Below are positions 49,618 to 58,224 of a DNA stretch of 64,000 nt, piece after piece; positions within the stretch are counted from its first letter, which is position 1, and the number at the start of each line of letters is the position of its first letter. Source of the stretch: Bacillota bacterium (lineage in GTDB: Bacteria > Bacillota > Bacilli > Paenibacillales > NBRC-103111). The translations under genes were made by a program, and so were the position numbers. Where the stretch lies: assembly GCA_023386955.1 (NCBI GenBank), contig JAEWIS010000025.1:79677-143676 (forward strand). The letters are read 5' to 3'. The notes under the pieces were generated by a model. The model was not told the origin of the DNA and made no database searches. It saw only the letters and a program-made list of their open reading frames with translations.

Positions 49618-50804
49618 GTGGCTGCCCCCTTCGCCGCTTCCCGCTTGCGCAGACGGTCCGGATACCGGGAGCGCGGCCCGGTGGCGCGGAGATGCTCGTG
49701 CAACGCCTCCAGCCGGTCCCCCATCAGCACCTCAGGCCCGGCGCCGAAGGGATACAGCTCCTGCCGGATGCCGGCCCTTCTGAACGGAGAGGCGGGCAAG
49801 GGCACTACAGCGGCTCGCAGCCCTTGGAGAAGAGCTGCGGTTTGTGCCACGGGCGGCACAGCCAGGCTGGCTGCTCCCAGCCGGTCAAGTGCTCTCCGGG
49901 AAAGGGCATGGGGACAATGCTCCAGTGAAGCGGTCCCCAGATCCCGCCGTCCCTGGGTCAAATTCATGAATTCCTTCAGCATGGCAGCCGGATCGCGGCC
50001 TCCGAAGGGCCCCTGCTGGCCGGGCATGGCCGATACCGCCAGATCATTGCCTTTGGCAATGGAGGCGATGAAGGGCAGGAGCTGCTCTGCTTGGACCGGG
50101 TCATGCTCCTCCAGGAACATCACAATATCCGATGCGGCGAATCTGGCGCCCGCAGCCCTGCCGGCCCCATAGCCCAAGGGCTCGGGATAATGGACCAGCA
50201 CGGGACCGGCGGGGTGCTCCCGGATGAGCCGTCTTTTTTCATCCGGCAGGCTGCCCGCCACAACAATGATTTCATCCAACGCCAGCCGGCCCAGCTGCTC
50301 CAGTACCGCACTTATGGACGGATGGCCGGAGGCCGCGTGAATCACGGCGGCAACGCTTCGTTCCGTCGGCAGCGGGAGCTTCCGGCCAACCGGCAGGCCG
50401 GAGGCCTTGGCATACCCCAGCATAAAGCTGCGGGCTTGCTGGAGGTATGCTTTTCCCGGCCCGCTGAAGGACCGGCCGTTCCACCAGCGGGCCCAAGCCC
50501 GGCTGGCCGCCGCAGCCTGTTTTCCGGCGGCGTGGAGGCCCCGGACAGCGGAGCGGCCGGCGGCAGCTCCTGCCGCCCGGGCGCCCAGTCGCCGGGACTT
50601 TGCCGGAAGGCGGCGGGCCTTGCCCCGGGCTCCGGCGGAGGGTTGGGGCCGGCGCCCACGGGCACGTCCCGCTTTGGCACGGGGTTTGCCGCCGGCAGCG
50701 GATATGCGCACCGGGCGGCTGTCTCCGGCGGAGCCTGGAGCGGCTGTCTTCTCCCGGGTTAATGCAGAGGGGAGTGCAGGAATTATAGGGATTACAGGTT
50801 TCAC
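49608..50804 (-). CDS. degenerate GT2-like protein with basic N-terminal domain
   Basis: 398 residues from GTG at 50804 (GTGA overlap with the upstream stop). Residues 1-110 are a Gly/Ala/Arg/Lys-rich low-complexity segment (AAGGKPRAKAGRARGRRP). Residues 145-398 are homologous to the next gene upstream (50801): compare VHYPEPLGYGAGRAAGARFA and GDRLEALHEHLRATGPRSRY. The metal-binding stretch of the paralogue, FTDGDI, here reads FLEEHD, and VIIPVMNER reads VIHAASGHP. It is probably a non-catalytic or altered GT2. Its function is unknown; the basic part recalls the tails of other proteins in this locus. Confidence 0.75.
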   Translation of the reverse strand: MKPVIPIIPALPSALTREKTAAPGSAGDSRPVRISAAGGKPRAKAGRARGRRPQPSAGARGKARRLPAKSRRLGARAAGAAAGRSAVRGLHAAGKQAAAASRAWARWWNGRSFSGPGKAYLQQARSFMLGYAKASGLPVGRKLPLPTERSVAAVIHAASGHPSISAVLEQLGRLALDEIIVVAGSLPDEKRRLIREHPAGPVLVHYPEPLGYGAGRAAGARFAASDIVMFLEEHDPVQAEQLLPFIASIAKGNDLAVSAMPGQQGPFGGRDPAAMLKEFMNLTQGRRDLGTASLEHCPHALSRRALDRLGAASLAVPPVAQTAALLQGLRAAVVPLPASPFRRAGIRQELYPFGAGPEVLMGDRLEALHEHLRATGPRSRYPDRLRKREAAKGAATCE

Positions 50805-51643
50805 CGGATCACATCCCTTCGTTTGGGCGGGTCGGGAAACCGGCCACGGGGACCATTCTGCTCCAGCAGCCACCCGATGGCCTCCAGATGGTCACCCAGA
50901 ATCAGATGCTCCAGCGGGTCCTGCCCGTTTTTCCGCCTTCTCCGCCTTGCAGGATTGGTGCTGCCTACCTCCACATAACAGGCCGGTACCAGCTTCAAGC
51001 CCGAAACGGCGCCGATGGCCTGGGCCAAGGGAGGAACCGCCAGATGTTCAAAACCGATCCGCTTGGCTGCTTCCCGGCTCATGGCATGCGGAATAGCGGT
51101 CAGCGACATTCCTTTGAGCTCAGGTTTATCCAGCACAGCGTTCAGTGCGTATTTGGCCAGCACCACACTGTGCACCTGCATTCGTTCCACAGCCCCGGAA
51201 TAGGTGTTCAAGGCAATATCCGCCCCATTTTCAACCGCCGTCACAAAGCTACGCAGCTGGCTGCCCGGAATGACAATATCCCCGTCTGTAAATACAAGAA
51301 TCTCGCCCTTGGCATGAAGAGCGCCGATGCTTCTGCCCACATCATGGCCCAGCGGCTCCGGAAAAAAGAGCACACGCGCTCCGGCCGCCTCCGCCAATTG
51401 GCGGGTGCCGTCGGTGGAGCCGTTGGACACCACAATGACCTCGGCTTCCGGATGTACGCTTCTTGCCGCCCGGATCACCGCCTGAATGGACCTTCGTTCG
51501 TTCATGACGGGTATAATCACGGAAACCTTAGGCTGGTCGGCGTTTTGGATAGGCAGCGGCCGCCCCCCTGCCGGGACGTCCAAAGCGGCGGTTTTCCGCC
51601 GGAACGGAGCTTTTCCTTTTCGGGTTCGCTTAACTTGGACCAA
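50801..51643 (-). CDS. GT2-family glycosyltransferase
   Basis: 280 residues. TTG at 51643 has GGAGGTG upstream; the longest frame begins GTG at 51652 inside that site. A basic start (VKRTRKGKAPFRRK) precedes the GT-A domain: VSVIIPVMNERRSIQAVIRA, VIVVSNGSTDGTRQLAEAAG, LVFTDGDIVI with D-x-D, PHAMSREAAKRIGFEHLAVP. First gene of the long left-pointing operon; a sigma-K-type promoter lies directly upstream. Confidence 0.9.
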   Translation of the reverse strand: MVQVKRTRKGKAPFRRKTAALDVPAGGRPLPIQNADQPKVSVIIPVMNERRSIQAVIRAARSVHPEAEVIVVSNGSTDGTRQLAEAAGARVLFFPEPLGHDVGRSIGALHAKGEILVFTDGDIVIPGSQLRSFVTAVENGADIALNTYSGAVERMQVHSVVLAKYALNAVLDKPELKGMSLTAIPHAMSREAAKRIGFEHLAVPPLAQAIGAVSGLKLVPACYVEVGSTNPARRRRRKNGQDPLEHLILGDHLEAIGWLLEQNGPRGRFPDPPKRRDVIR

Positions 51644-51676
51644 ATATGCCACCTCCGAATGTCCTTGGTTTCATCC

Positions 51677-51685
51677 TATAGTATG
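51677..51685 (-). promoter_or_regulatory. sigma-K-type promoter, -10 CATACTATA
   Basis: Exact CATAnnnTA with AC 16 bp upstream (ACA-n15-CATACTATA), 34 bp before the TTG of the GT2 gene at 51643. Best sigma-K match in the window. Confidence 0.65.
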
Positions 51686-52019
51686 TAACCGGGAAAAGAG
51701 TGTAACGGCTCTTGCACACTGCGGGCGCGGGCGGGCGTAGGCAAAACCGGGACACCTGCCTTCTCCGCTGCAGCAATCGGGCTTCCGCAGCTGCCTTGGG
51801 ACATGTTCAACAAACCTATACAAGTTTCCAGGGGGATCGCCGGGACAAGGAGCTATGGAGCGCAACGGCGGACTCGACTCTGGCCGATCGGATGATGCGG
51901 ATGGGGAGGCGAGTGTAAAGAGTACGGGGTGCAGGAGTGAAAACCTGGGTTAGTGGAATGGCAGACGCGGGATCGAAGCTGAGAGAATAGGCGGCGCGGG
52001 TTTCCAGTAACCTTCAAAA

Positions 52020-52206
52020 TTCTAACGGCGGTGAGCGCCGTTATTCCTGCTTAAAAGCCTGTCCCAAAAATCTAACGGAAGCCACGGCCGCTATTCGCCT
52101 CGATTCGGGCCCCAAACCGGCCGAAAGGATCAAATAGCGGCTCTGGCCGCCGTTAGAATTAAAAAGGTGGATAATTTGGCAAAATAGCGTCTTTAGCCGC
52201 CGTTAG
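52020..52206. repeat. four copies of a ~26-bp dispersed repeat
   Basis: The gap 51686-52321 has no convincing gene. Copies at about 52022-52047 and 52072-52097 (forward), 52134-52159 and 52181-52206 (reverse). Core CTAACGG-n12-GCTATT; the two pairs face each other, so a large hairpin could form. Confidence 0.6.
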
Positions 52207-52321
52207 AAATAAGCATGTGCGCTCGCGTGCCTCCCCCCTCGCCGGAAGGAAACAGAACTGCCCTGCACGGATGAACATCCGTACAGAAGCAGTCCTGTTT
52301 TTCAATGCCCACGAAGATGGC

Positions 52322-55300
52322 TTAACTCATGGAAGTAGCAATCCAACTGACTGCGCCGGAGATATCTCCGCTGATTTTGGTCCGTACCAGCTCGACGATG
52401 GCCCGGTCAGGATGAAGCTCCTTCAACACGGCGTAGCAGGCCGGATGATTAGTCATGGCTACCAAAACGTAGCTGGTGTCGGGATAAGGAAGGCCCAGCG
52501 TAATCTCCAGTTGGCAGATTTCCTGCATTGCCGGAAACCGGAAGGAGAATGCGCCGCATTGCGGTCCTACGGTAACCTGCTGCAATTTCTTGCGCAGGGA
52601 AGGCGCCAGATGCTCCTCGCTTACGGCTTCTTTGGCCAGCTTGGCGCTGTCTACTGCTCCGTCTGCCAGCTTGCTGCCGCCTACCGCTCCATCCGCCAGC
52701 TTGCTTCCGGCTACCGCTCCGTCCGCCAGCTTACCGCTGTCTACTGCTCCGTCCGCCAGCTTGCTGCCGCCTACCGCTCCATCCGCCAGCTTGGCGCTGT
52801 CTACCGCTCCATCTGCCAGCTTGCTGCCGCCTACCGCTCCGTCCGCCAGCTTGCTGCCGCCTACCGCTCCGTCCGCCAGCTTGGCGCCGCCTACCGCTCC
52901 GTCCGCCAGCTTGGCGCCGCCTACCGCTCCGTCCGCCAGCTTGCTGCCGCCTACCGCTCCGTCCGCCAGCTTGCTGCCGCCTACCGCTCCGTCCGCCAGC
53001 TTGCTGCCGCCTACCGCTCCATCCGCCAGCTTGCTGCCGTCCACTGCTCCGTCTGCCAGCTTGGCGCTGTCTACCGCTCCATCCGCCAGCTTGCTGCCGT
53101 CTACCGCTCCGTCCGCCAGCTTGGCGCCGTCTACCGCTCCGTCTGCCAGCTTGCTGCCTTCTACCGCTCCGTCCGCCAGCTTGCTGCCGTCTACCGCTCC
53201 GTCGGCAATTCCTGTGCTATCGATTATTGCTTGAAGGGTGTTGCCTGCCTCTTCCACCCATGTATGAGCCTGCTTCAGCATGCCCGAAACCTCCGCAGAC
53301 AAATGCCGCATGCCGATGATGCCGTCACGCAGATGGCGGCTGCCGATGGTTTCCTCAGCCAGGTGCACCCCGTGCACAGCCCCTTCCGACAGCTTCGCCG
53401 CCGTTATGGCGCCATCCTGCAAATGCTCCTCCTGCACGGCAAGGGTGCTGATATGCTCCGAAAAAATGGCATCATTGTCGATATGCTCGCTGCGGATAGA
53501 GGCAAGAGCCACCTTTTCCGACGTGATGCACTCATTGCCCAAGTGTTCGCTGCCTACCACAAGGTTGACGATATTGGCCGCATCCAGCTCTACCGCACCC
53601 AGATGTTCCGTGGTGATGATGCCGGGCTGAAGATGCCGCCCTGCCACGCTCCCCGGAAGCAGATGGCGGGAGGTTACAGCGCCGTCTCCCAGATGAATTC
53701 CGCCGACAGCCCCTGCCGACAGCTTCGCGGCATTCACCACTCCATCCTGCAGATGCCCTTCTTGGATGACCCGGGCGCCGATATGCTCCGCACTGATGGC
53801 ACCTGCCCGGATATGACCGCTGTAGATCGAATCCGCAGCCAGCTTCTCCCCTGTCACACTTCCGTTGCCCAACTGCTCTGTGCCGGCCACAAGATTCACA
53901 ATATTGGCCGCATCCAGCTGCACATTCCCCAGATGGGCCGTCGTGATGCTGGCCGGCTTCAGGTGCTCGCCGCCCACACTGCCGGGCAGCAGATGCCGGG
54001 AGGCAATGGAGCCGTCACGTACATGACGGCCGCTAACCGAACTCTCGGCCAAATGAGTGCCGTCGATAGTCCCTTCCGTCAGGTGGCTGCCGGTGACTGT
54101 TTTCTCCGCCAGCTTCGCTCCGGTAACCGTCCCATCCTGCAGATGCTCCGTAAGCACGGATTCGGGGCCGATATGCCCCGCAAGAATGGATTTTTCCTGG
54201 ATATGGCCGCTGTGGACGGAATCCAGAAGCAGCTTCTCCGAGGTGACGCTGCCGTTGACCAGCTCCTCTGCTCCTACCTGCAGATTGACGATACTGCCCG
54301 CATCCAGCTCCACTGCACCCAGATGCGCGGTGGTAATGCTGCCCGGCAGAATATTCAGCCCGCTTACGCTGCCGGGGGCGAGATGCCGTGCGGCCACAGC
54401 ACCGTCGCGGAGGTGGCGTCCCTCTACGGAATGGGCGGCCAGCTTGCCGTCGGTGACTGTGCCGTCCGCCAGGTGAAGCCCTTGGACACTGGAGGGCGCC
54501 AGAATGGAAGCGTCGATAAAGCCCGCTCCAAAATGCTCCTGCTTCAGAATCCCCTTCTCCAAATGGCTGGCGCCAATGGAGCTGGGCTGGAGATGGAAGC
54601 CATGAACCGCGCCGGGCTTCATGTGTTTGCTGGCTACAGCCTCCACTGCCAGCTTGTCGCCGGTGACTGCACCGGAGGCCAGCTTGTCGGTGGTCACAGC
54701 CCGGTTATGGAGATGGGCTTCCCCGATAGAATCCGGTGCGATCTGATTAGGACCTACGCCGCCGTCCGCCAGATGTTTTCCCTGCAGACTGCCCTGGATC
54801 ACCTGCTCCCCGCCTACAGAGGAAGGAGCCAGATGACGGAAGCCTATGGTCCCGTCCGCCAGGTGACGGGAGGTGACGGAGGCCGCGCGGAGCTTGGCGC
54901 CGTATACGGATTCATCAGCCAGCTTGTCGTTGGTAACGGCATCCTGCTCCAGGTGGTAGCCGTGCACGGCACCCTTGGTAATGTGATAGCCTCTTACCGT
55001 TTCCTGCTTCAAATGATCGCTGCCGATAATATCCACCGCCAGCTTATCTTCCGTTACACTGCCCTTCACCAGCTTGTGACTTGTGACGGAGTTGGCTGCC
55101 AAGGCCTGCTCGCCTACGGAGCCGGCTTGAATCTGCTCGGCGCCTACGGAGTCCGCCGCCAGCTTATCGGCGGTCACGGAGCCTTTGGCCAGGGCCGATG
55201 CCGTTACACTGTCCGCCGCCAGTTTATCTGCCGTCACCGCGCCGCTGGCCAGATGTACGGTGCGGATTTCATCCGCGGCAATGTGGGCCCCGACGACGGA

Positions 55301-56815
55301 GTCCGCCGCCAGCTTCTCCCGGGTTACCGCTTCGTTGGCCAAAGCAGCTGCCCCTACGGCACCCGGAAGAATTTCCTCGGCGCCTACGGAGCCGATAGCC
55401 AGCTGGCCCAGGATCACGGCACGCTTACGGATAGCGGAGGTGCCTACGCTGCTTTCCGCCAGCTTCTCCGCCGTTACGGATCCGGCCTGCAGATGGGCGG
55501 TGCGGATTTCATCCGCTCCGATATGCGTCCCGCGGACCGCCTCAGCGGCCAGCTTCTCGCCGGTGACCGCCTCCTTTTGCAGGGCTCGGGTTGTGACCGA
55601 TTGATCATCCAGATGCTCCTGGCCTACCGCCCCTTGGCGCAGTTGGGCAGGGCCAACCTCACCCTTCCCGATTTTTCCTTCGGTAACCGATCCATCCTCC
55701 AGGTGGCGGGACGTGACGGAGAACGGCTGCAGATGCCCGCTTTGCACCGAATCCGCCTTAAGATGACGGGTTTCCACACTGTCGGAACGCAGCTTTTCCG
55801 AGGTGACGGCCCCATCTGCCAGCTTCTCCTCCAACACGGAGCCATTCCCCAGCTTGGCGGAATTGACCGCTCCGTTCAGCAGCTGGGATGCCCCGATGGA
55901 AGCCACGGCAATATGATCCGGTCCGATGGATTGGCTGCGCAGATGCTCCGGCCCGACAATGCCCCCGGCCAGATGTTTGCCTTCGATTGCACCGTCCTCC
56001 ACCTGCATGCCGCCGATGATTTTATCTGCCAGCTTCTCCCGGGTCACGCAGCCGTCCACCAGTTTGTCTGCGGTAATGCTGTATAATCCGATTTTGTTGG
56101 CCGTTACAGCCCCATCGCGGAGGTGCTCCTCCCCTACGGATTCATCCGCCAGCTTATTGGAGGTAACCGCCCCTATGGAAAGCTTCCCCTCCGTAACAGA
56201 GTAATCCTCCAGTTCCCTGGTCCCCACTGAGCCCGGAACAATTTTATCCGATGTGACGGAATGATCCGCCAGCTTGCTTCCGGTTACAGCCTGATCGGTA
56301 ATGTCATCCGTATAAATGACGGGAGCCTGGGGAATTTCCACTTTCCGCTCCAAAAGCTTGCCTGCGTCGGCTTGCCGGGGTTTGGAGGGAGAGGCGGACA
56401 CATTCCGGATGACGGCTTCCTTGGCAGAGCGGACCGGGCGTTCGGGTGCGATGGCCTTGTGGATGCTCACCGTCTCCTGGACAGCCGGGGTCTGCACCGG
56501 CGGAGCCGGGAGTTCGGGTGGCTGCTCCCGGATGTCTACTGTAGCAGTTGCGGGAGGCGTTGCAAGTGCAGCCGGCAGCGTTCCTTCCGGCACAACGAGC
56601 CTGGGCGCTTCCGGCACAGCCCGGGATGACGGCGCCGGTGCTGCTTCCGCATCATTTCCGGGAGCCCGTTCCGGCTGCTGCCGTCTGTCTCTAGTGATTC
56701 TGGCTTCCGCAGGTTGTTCATCCAGCCACCGCAACTCAGACTGGTGAGCGTTGATGATGGTGCCTTTACCCGCATCCTTGCGTTCCCTGCCGACGGGCAG
56801 TTTTTTAGGTTTCAT
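52322..56815 (-). CDS. giant decapeptide-repeat protein of the spore locus
   Basis: 1,497 residues from ATG at 56815 (AAGGGAAG upstream). N-terminal 170 residues: basic and Pro-rich, no signal peptide. Then about 120 tandem 10-residue units, pattern V-T-x2-K/H-L-x2-G-(A/S) with I/V and L/I at fixed steps. In residues near 730-1,130 the units group into a higher repeat of about 130 residues seen three times (ELDAANIVNL and variants). The last 19 units (LADGAVGGSK type) are almost identical. A 90-residue C-terminal beta domain ends VSWIATSMS, like the WIAG-tail proteins of Paenibacillus (from memory). Such decapeptides usually form beta-helices. It has its own sigma-K-type promoter. Probably a spore-surface filament or adhesin. 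Confidence 0.85.
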   Translation of the reverse strand: MKPKKLPVGRERKDAGKGTIINAHQSELRWLDEQPAEARITRDRRQQPERAPGNDAEAAPAPSSRAVPEAPRLVVPEGTLPAALATPPATATVDIREQPPELPAPPVQTPAVQETVSIHKAIAPERPVRSAKEAVIRNVSASPSKPRQADAGKLLERKVEIPQAPVIYTDDITDQAVTGSKLADHSVTSDKIVPGSVGTRELEDYSVTEGKLSIGAVTSNKLADESVGEEHLRDGAVTANKIGLYSITADKLVDGCVTREKLADKIIGGMQVEDGAIEGKHLAGGIVGPEHLRSQSIGPDHIAVASIGASQLLNGAVNSAKLGNGSVLEEKLADGAVTSEKLRSDSVETRHLKADSVQSGHLQPFSVTSRHLEDGSVTEGKIGKGEVGPAQLRQGAVGQEHLDDQSVTTRALQKEAVTGEKLAAEAVRGTHIGADEIRTAHLQAGSVTAEKLAESSVGTSAIRKRAVILGQLAIGSVGAEEILPGAVGAAALANEAVTREKLAADSVVGAHIAADEIRTVHLASGAVTADKLAADSVTASALAKGSVTADKLAADSVGAEQIQAGSVGEQALAANSVTSHKLVKGSVTEDKLAVDIIGSDHLKQETVRGYHITKGAVHGYHLEQDAVTNDKLADESVYGAKLRAASVTSRHLADGTIGFRHLAPSSVGGEQVIQGSLQGKHLADGGVGPNQIAPDSIGEAHLHNRAVTTDKLASGAVTGDKLAVEAVASKHMKPGAVHGFHLQPSSIGASHLEKGILKQEHFGAGFIDASILAPSSVQGLHLADGTVTDGKLAAHSVEGRHLRDGAVAARHLAPGSVSGLNILPGSITTAHLGAVELDAGSIVNLQVGAEELVNGSVTSEKLLLDSVHSGHIQEKSILAGHIGPESVLTEHLQDGTVTGAKLAEKTVTGSHLTEGTIDGTHLAESSVSGRHVRDGSIASRHLLPGSVGGEHLKPASITTAHLGNVQLDAANIVNLVAGTEQLGNGSVTGEKLAADSIYSGHIRAGAISAEHIGARVIQEGHLQDGVVNAAKLSAGAVGGIHLGDGAVTSRHLLPGSVAGRHLQPGIITTEHLGAVELDAANIVNLVVGSEHLGNECITSEKVALASIRSEHIDNDAIFSEHISTLAVQEEHLQDGAITAAKLSEGAVHGVHLAEETIGSRHLRDGIIGMRHLSAEVSGMLKQAHTWVEEAGNTLQAIIDSTGIADGAVDGSKLADGAVEGSKLADGAVDGAKLADGAVDGSKLADGAVDSAKLADGAVDGSKLADGAVGGSKLADGAVGGSKLADGAVGGSKLADGAVGGAKLADGAVGGAKLADGAVGGSKLADGAVGGSKLADGAVDSAKLADGAVGGSKLADGAVDSGKLADGAVAGSKLADGAVGGSKLADGAVDSAKLAKEAVSEEHLAPSLRKKLQQVTVGPQCGAFSFRFPAMQEICQLEITLGLPYPDTSYVLVAMTNHPACYAVLKELHPDRAIVELVRTKISGDISGAVSWIATSMS
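52640..53208. repeat. 30-bp tandem repeats, 19 near-identical copies
   Basis: Each 30-bp unit encodes one decapeptide, LADGAV followed by GGSK, DSAK or DGSK variants. Near-identity at DNA level points to recent expansion and makes copy number prone to change and to assembly error. Confidence 0.95.
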
Positions 56816-56871
56816 GGGGCTCTTCCCTTCCATTTGTGCTATGGGCGAATGCTTACAGAACTAGTCATCTG

Positions 56872-56880
56872 TAACATATG
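56872..56880 (-). promoter_or_regulatory. sigma-K-type -10 box, CATATGTTA
   Basis: Exact CATAnnnTA, 57 bp before the giant-repeat gene; an AC lies 18 bp upstream. Confidence 0.55.
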
Positions 56881-56942
56881 CCAAACACCCAGATGCAGGT
56901 TCCTGGAACCTCCGGAAAATAGGCGGATACCCATGAATCAAA

Positions 56943-58097
56943 TTAAAAAACCAAGCCGAAGCCGGCCAGCATCAGCCAGCGGACAGCCGCGCTCTCCCAG
57001 GTAAACTGCTCCCGCACACGCAAGGCTGCCTGCTCCCCCATACGTCTGGCCAGCTCTTGATCGGCCAACAGCCTCCCTACCGCGTCGGCTATCCCTCCGC
57101 TTAAATATCCCACAGGAACCAGATAGCCCGTTTCCTCATGAAGGATAATTTCCCGCATGCCGCCTGAATCTGCCGCCACCACGGGGACAGCGGAGGCCAT
57201 AGCCTCCACGTTGACCAGGCCGAAGGCCTCCCGTCTGGGGGAGGGCATCACTGCCACATCCGCCAGCCTGAACCATTCCGGCATCTGCTCATGCGGGACG
57301 TAGGGTACGAAGCGCACATTCCTGGGCAAAGACCGGGCCATGCGGTGGAGCTTCCGCACATAATCCGTAGTCCGTTTCGAGCCGTAGAAGGCGCCTCCGA
57401 CTACGAGCAGGACGGCGTCGGGATACTGTGCCGCCAGCCTGGGCATGGCCTCCAGCAGATGGTGGACCCCTTTGATCTCACGGAGCCTGCCTGCATAAAG
57501 GATGATTTTTTTGCCGGTATAGCCCATAACCCGCAGCTTTTCCTCACGCAGCCGCGCACCTTCCCCCTCCCACCTGGGCAAAAACAGGCCGGTGTTCACA
57601 CCGGGATACAGCACCTGCAGCTTATATGCCGCTTCGGGAACCAGCCGCGCAATCTCTTCCTCCAAGTAGCGGCTGTTAACCAAAATCCGCTCCACATGAC
57701 GGAAGCAGTTGGCCAGCTCCTGTCTTCCGATATGCCGCCGGGAAACGAAGGTCAAAGAATGCAGCGCCAGCCAAACCCGGCTTCCGGGCAGCGCTTTTTT
57801 GACCGCTCTGGCCATTCTCGGGCGGTTGTCCACTTGAATTAAGTCATAATTCTCCTGCCTCAGGCTTTTGATGACCGCAGGCAGATAGTTCCTTCTGCCC
57901 GACGGGCGGAGATACCGGACCGGCCCCCGGATTTCCCGTGCAGGTATACCCGGAGTGCGGATCCCGTATACTGTGCAGTCCGTATGCACACCGAGGCGGT
58001 TGGCCAACTCCTCCATCACCTGCTCCACTGAGCTGCTGACGCCGGAGGGAATAATGAAGGAACCGGGGGAGATCAAGGCAACCTTCGGTTTAATCAT
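56943..58097 (-). CDS. GT4-family glycosyltransferase
   Basis: 384 residues from ATG at 58097 (GGAGGTG nine bases upstream). VALISPGSFIIPSGVSSSVE, YDLIQVDNRPRMARAVKKAL, VLYPGVNTGLFLPRW, IILYAGRLREIKGVHHLLEA, and REAFGLVNVEAMASAVPVVA with the GT4 E-x7-E. Retaining transferase; resembles spore-coat CotSA-type proteins. Divergent from the YheC/D gene. Confidence 0.9.
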   Translation of the reverse strand: MIKPKVALISPGSFIIPSGVSSSVEQVMEELANRLGVHTDCTVYGIRTPGIPAREIRGPVRYLRPSGRRNYLPAVIKSLRQENYDLIQVDNRPRMARAVKKALPGSRVWLALHSLTFVSRRHIGRQELANCFRHVERILVNSRYLEEEIARLVPEAAYKLQVLYPGVNTGLFLPRWEGEGARLREEKLRVMGYTGKKIILYAGRLREIKGVHHLLEAMPRLAAQYPDAVLLVVGGAFYGSKRTTDYVRKLHRMARSLPRNVRFVPYVPHEQMPEWFRLADVAVMPSPRREAFGLVNVEAMASAVPVVAADSGGMREIILHEETGYLVPVGYLSGGIADAVGRLLADQELARRMGEQAALRVREQFTWESAAVRWLMLAGFGLVF

Positions 58098-58224
58098 CAC
58101 GATCGGCACCTCCTTTTGCAGTAGCTTCTTCTACAAGCTTATGCGTAAAAAGGAATGGCGGCTTAGACAAACATCCATGCGGATTCGCCCGGAAGCCATA
58201 TTCTGTTGGAGAGGAGGGTGGATC

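Noticed and set aside
51686..51950. Possible RNA gene or riboswitch in the gap before the giant repeat gene's 3' side
   Set aside because: No terminator-antiterminator pair or known RNA core could be seen; only the dispersed repeats further right stand out.
52217..56086. A 1,289-codon open frame on the plus strand opposite the giant repeat gene, with QLAAAYRSVR-like repeats
   Set aside because: It is the antisense of the 30-bp repeats: one stop-free unit copied many times gives an open frame by default. No ribosome site at its start, low-complexity text, and the minus-strand frame has a start site, promoter and distinct end domains.
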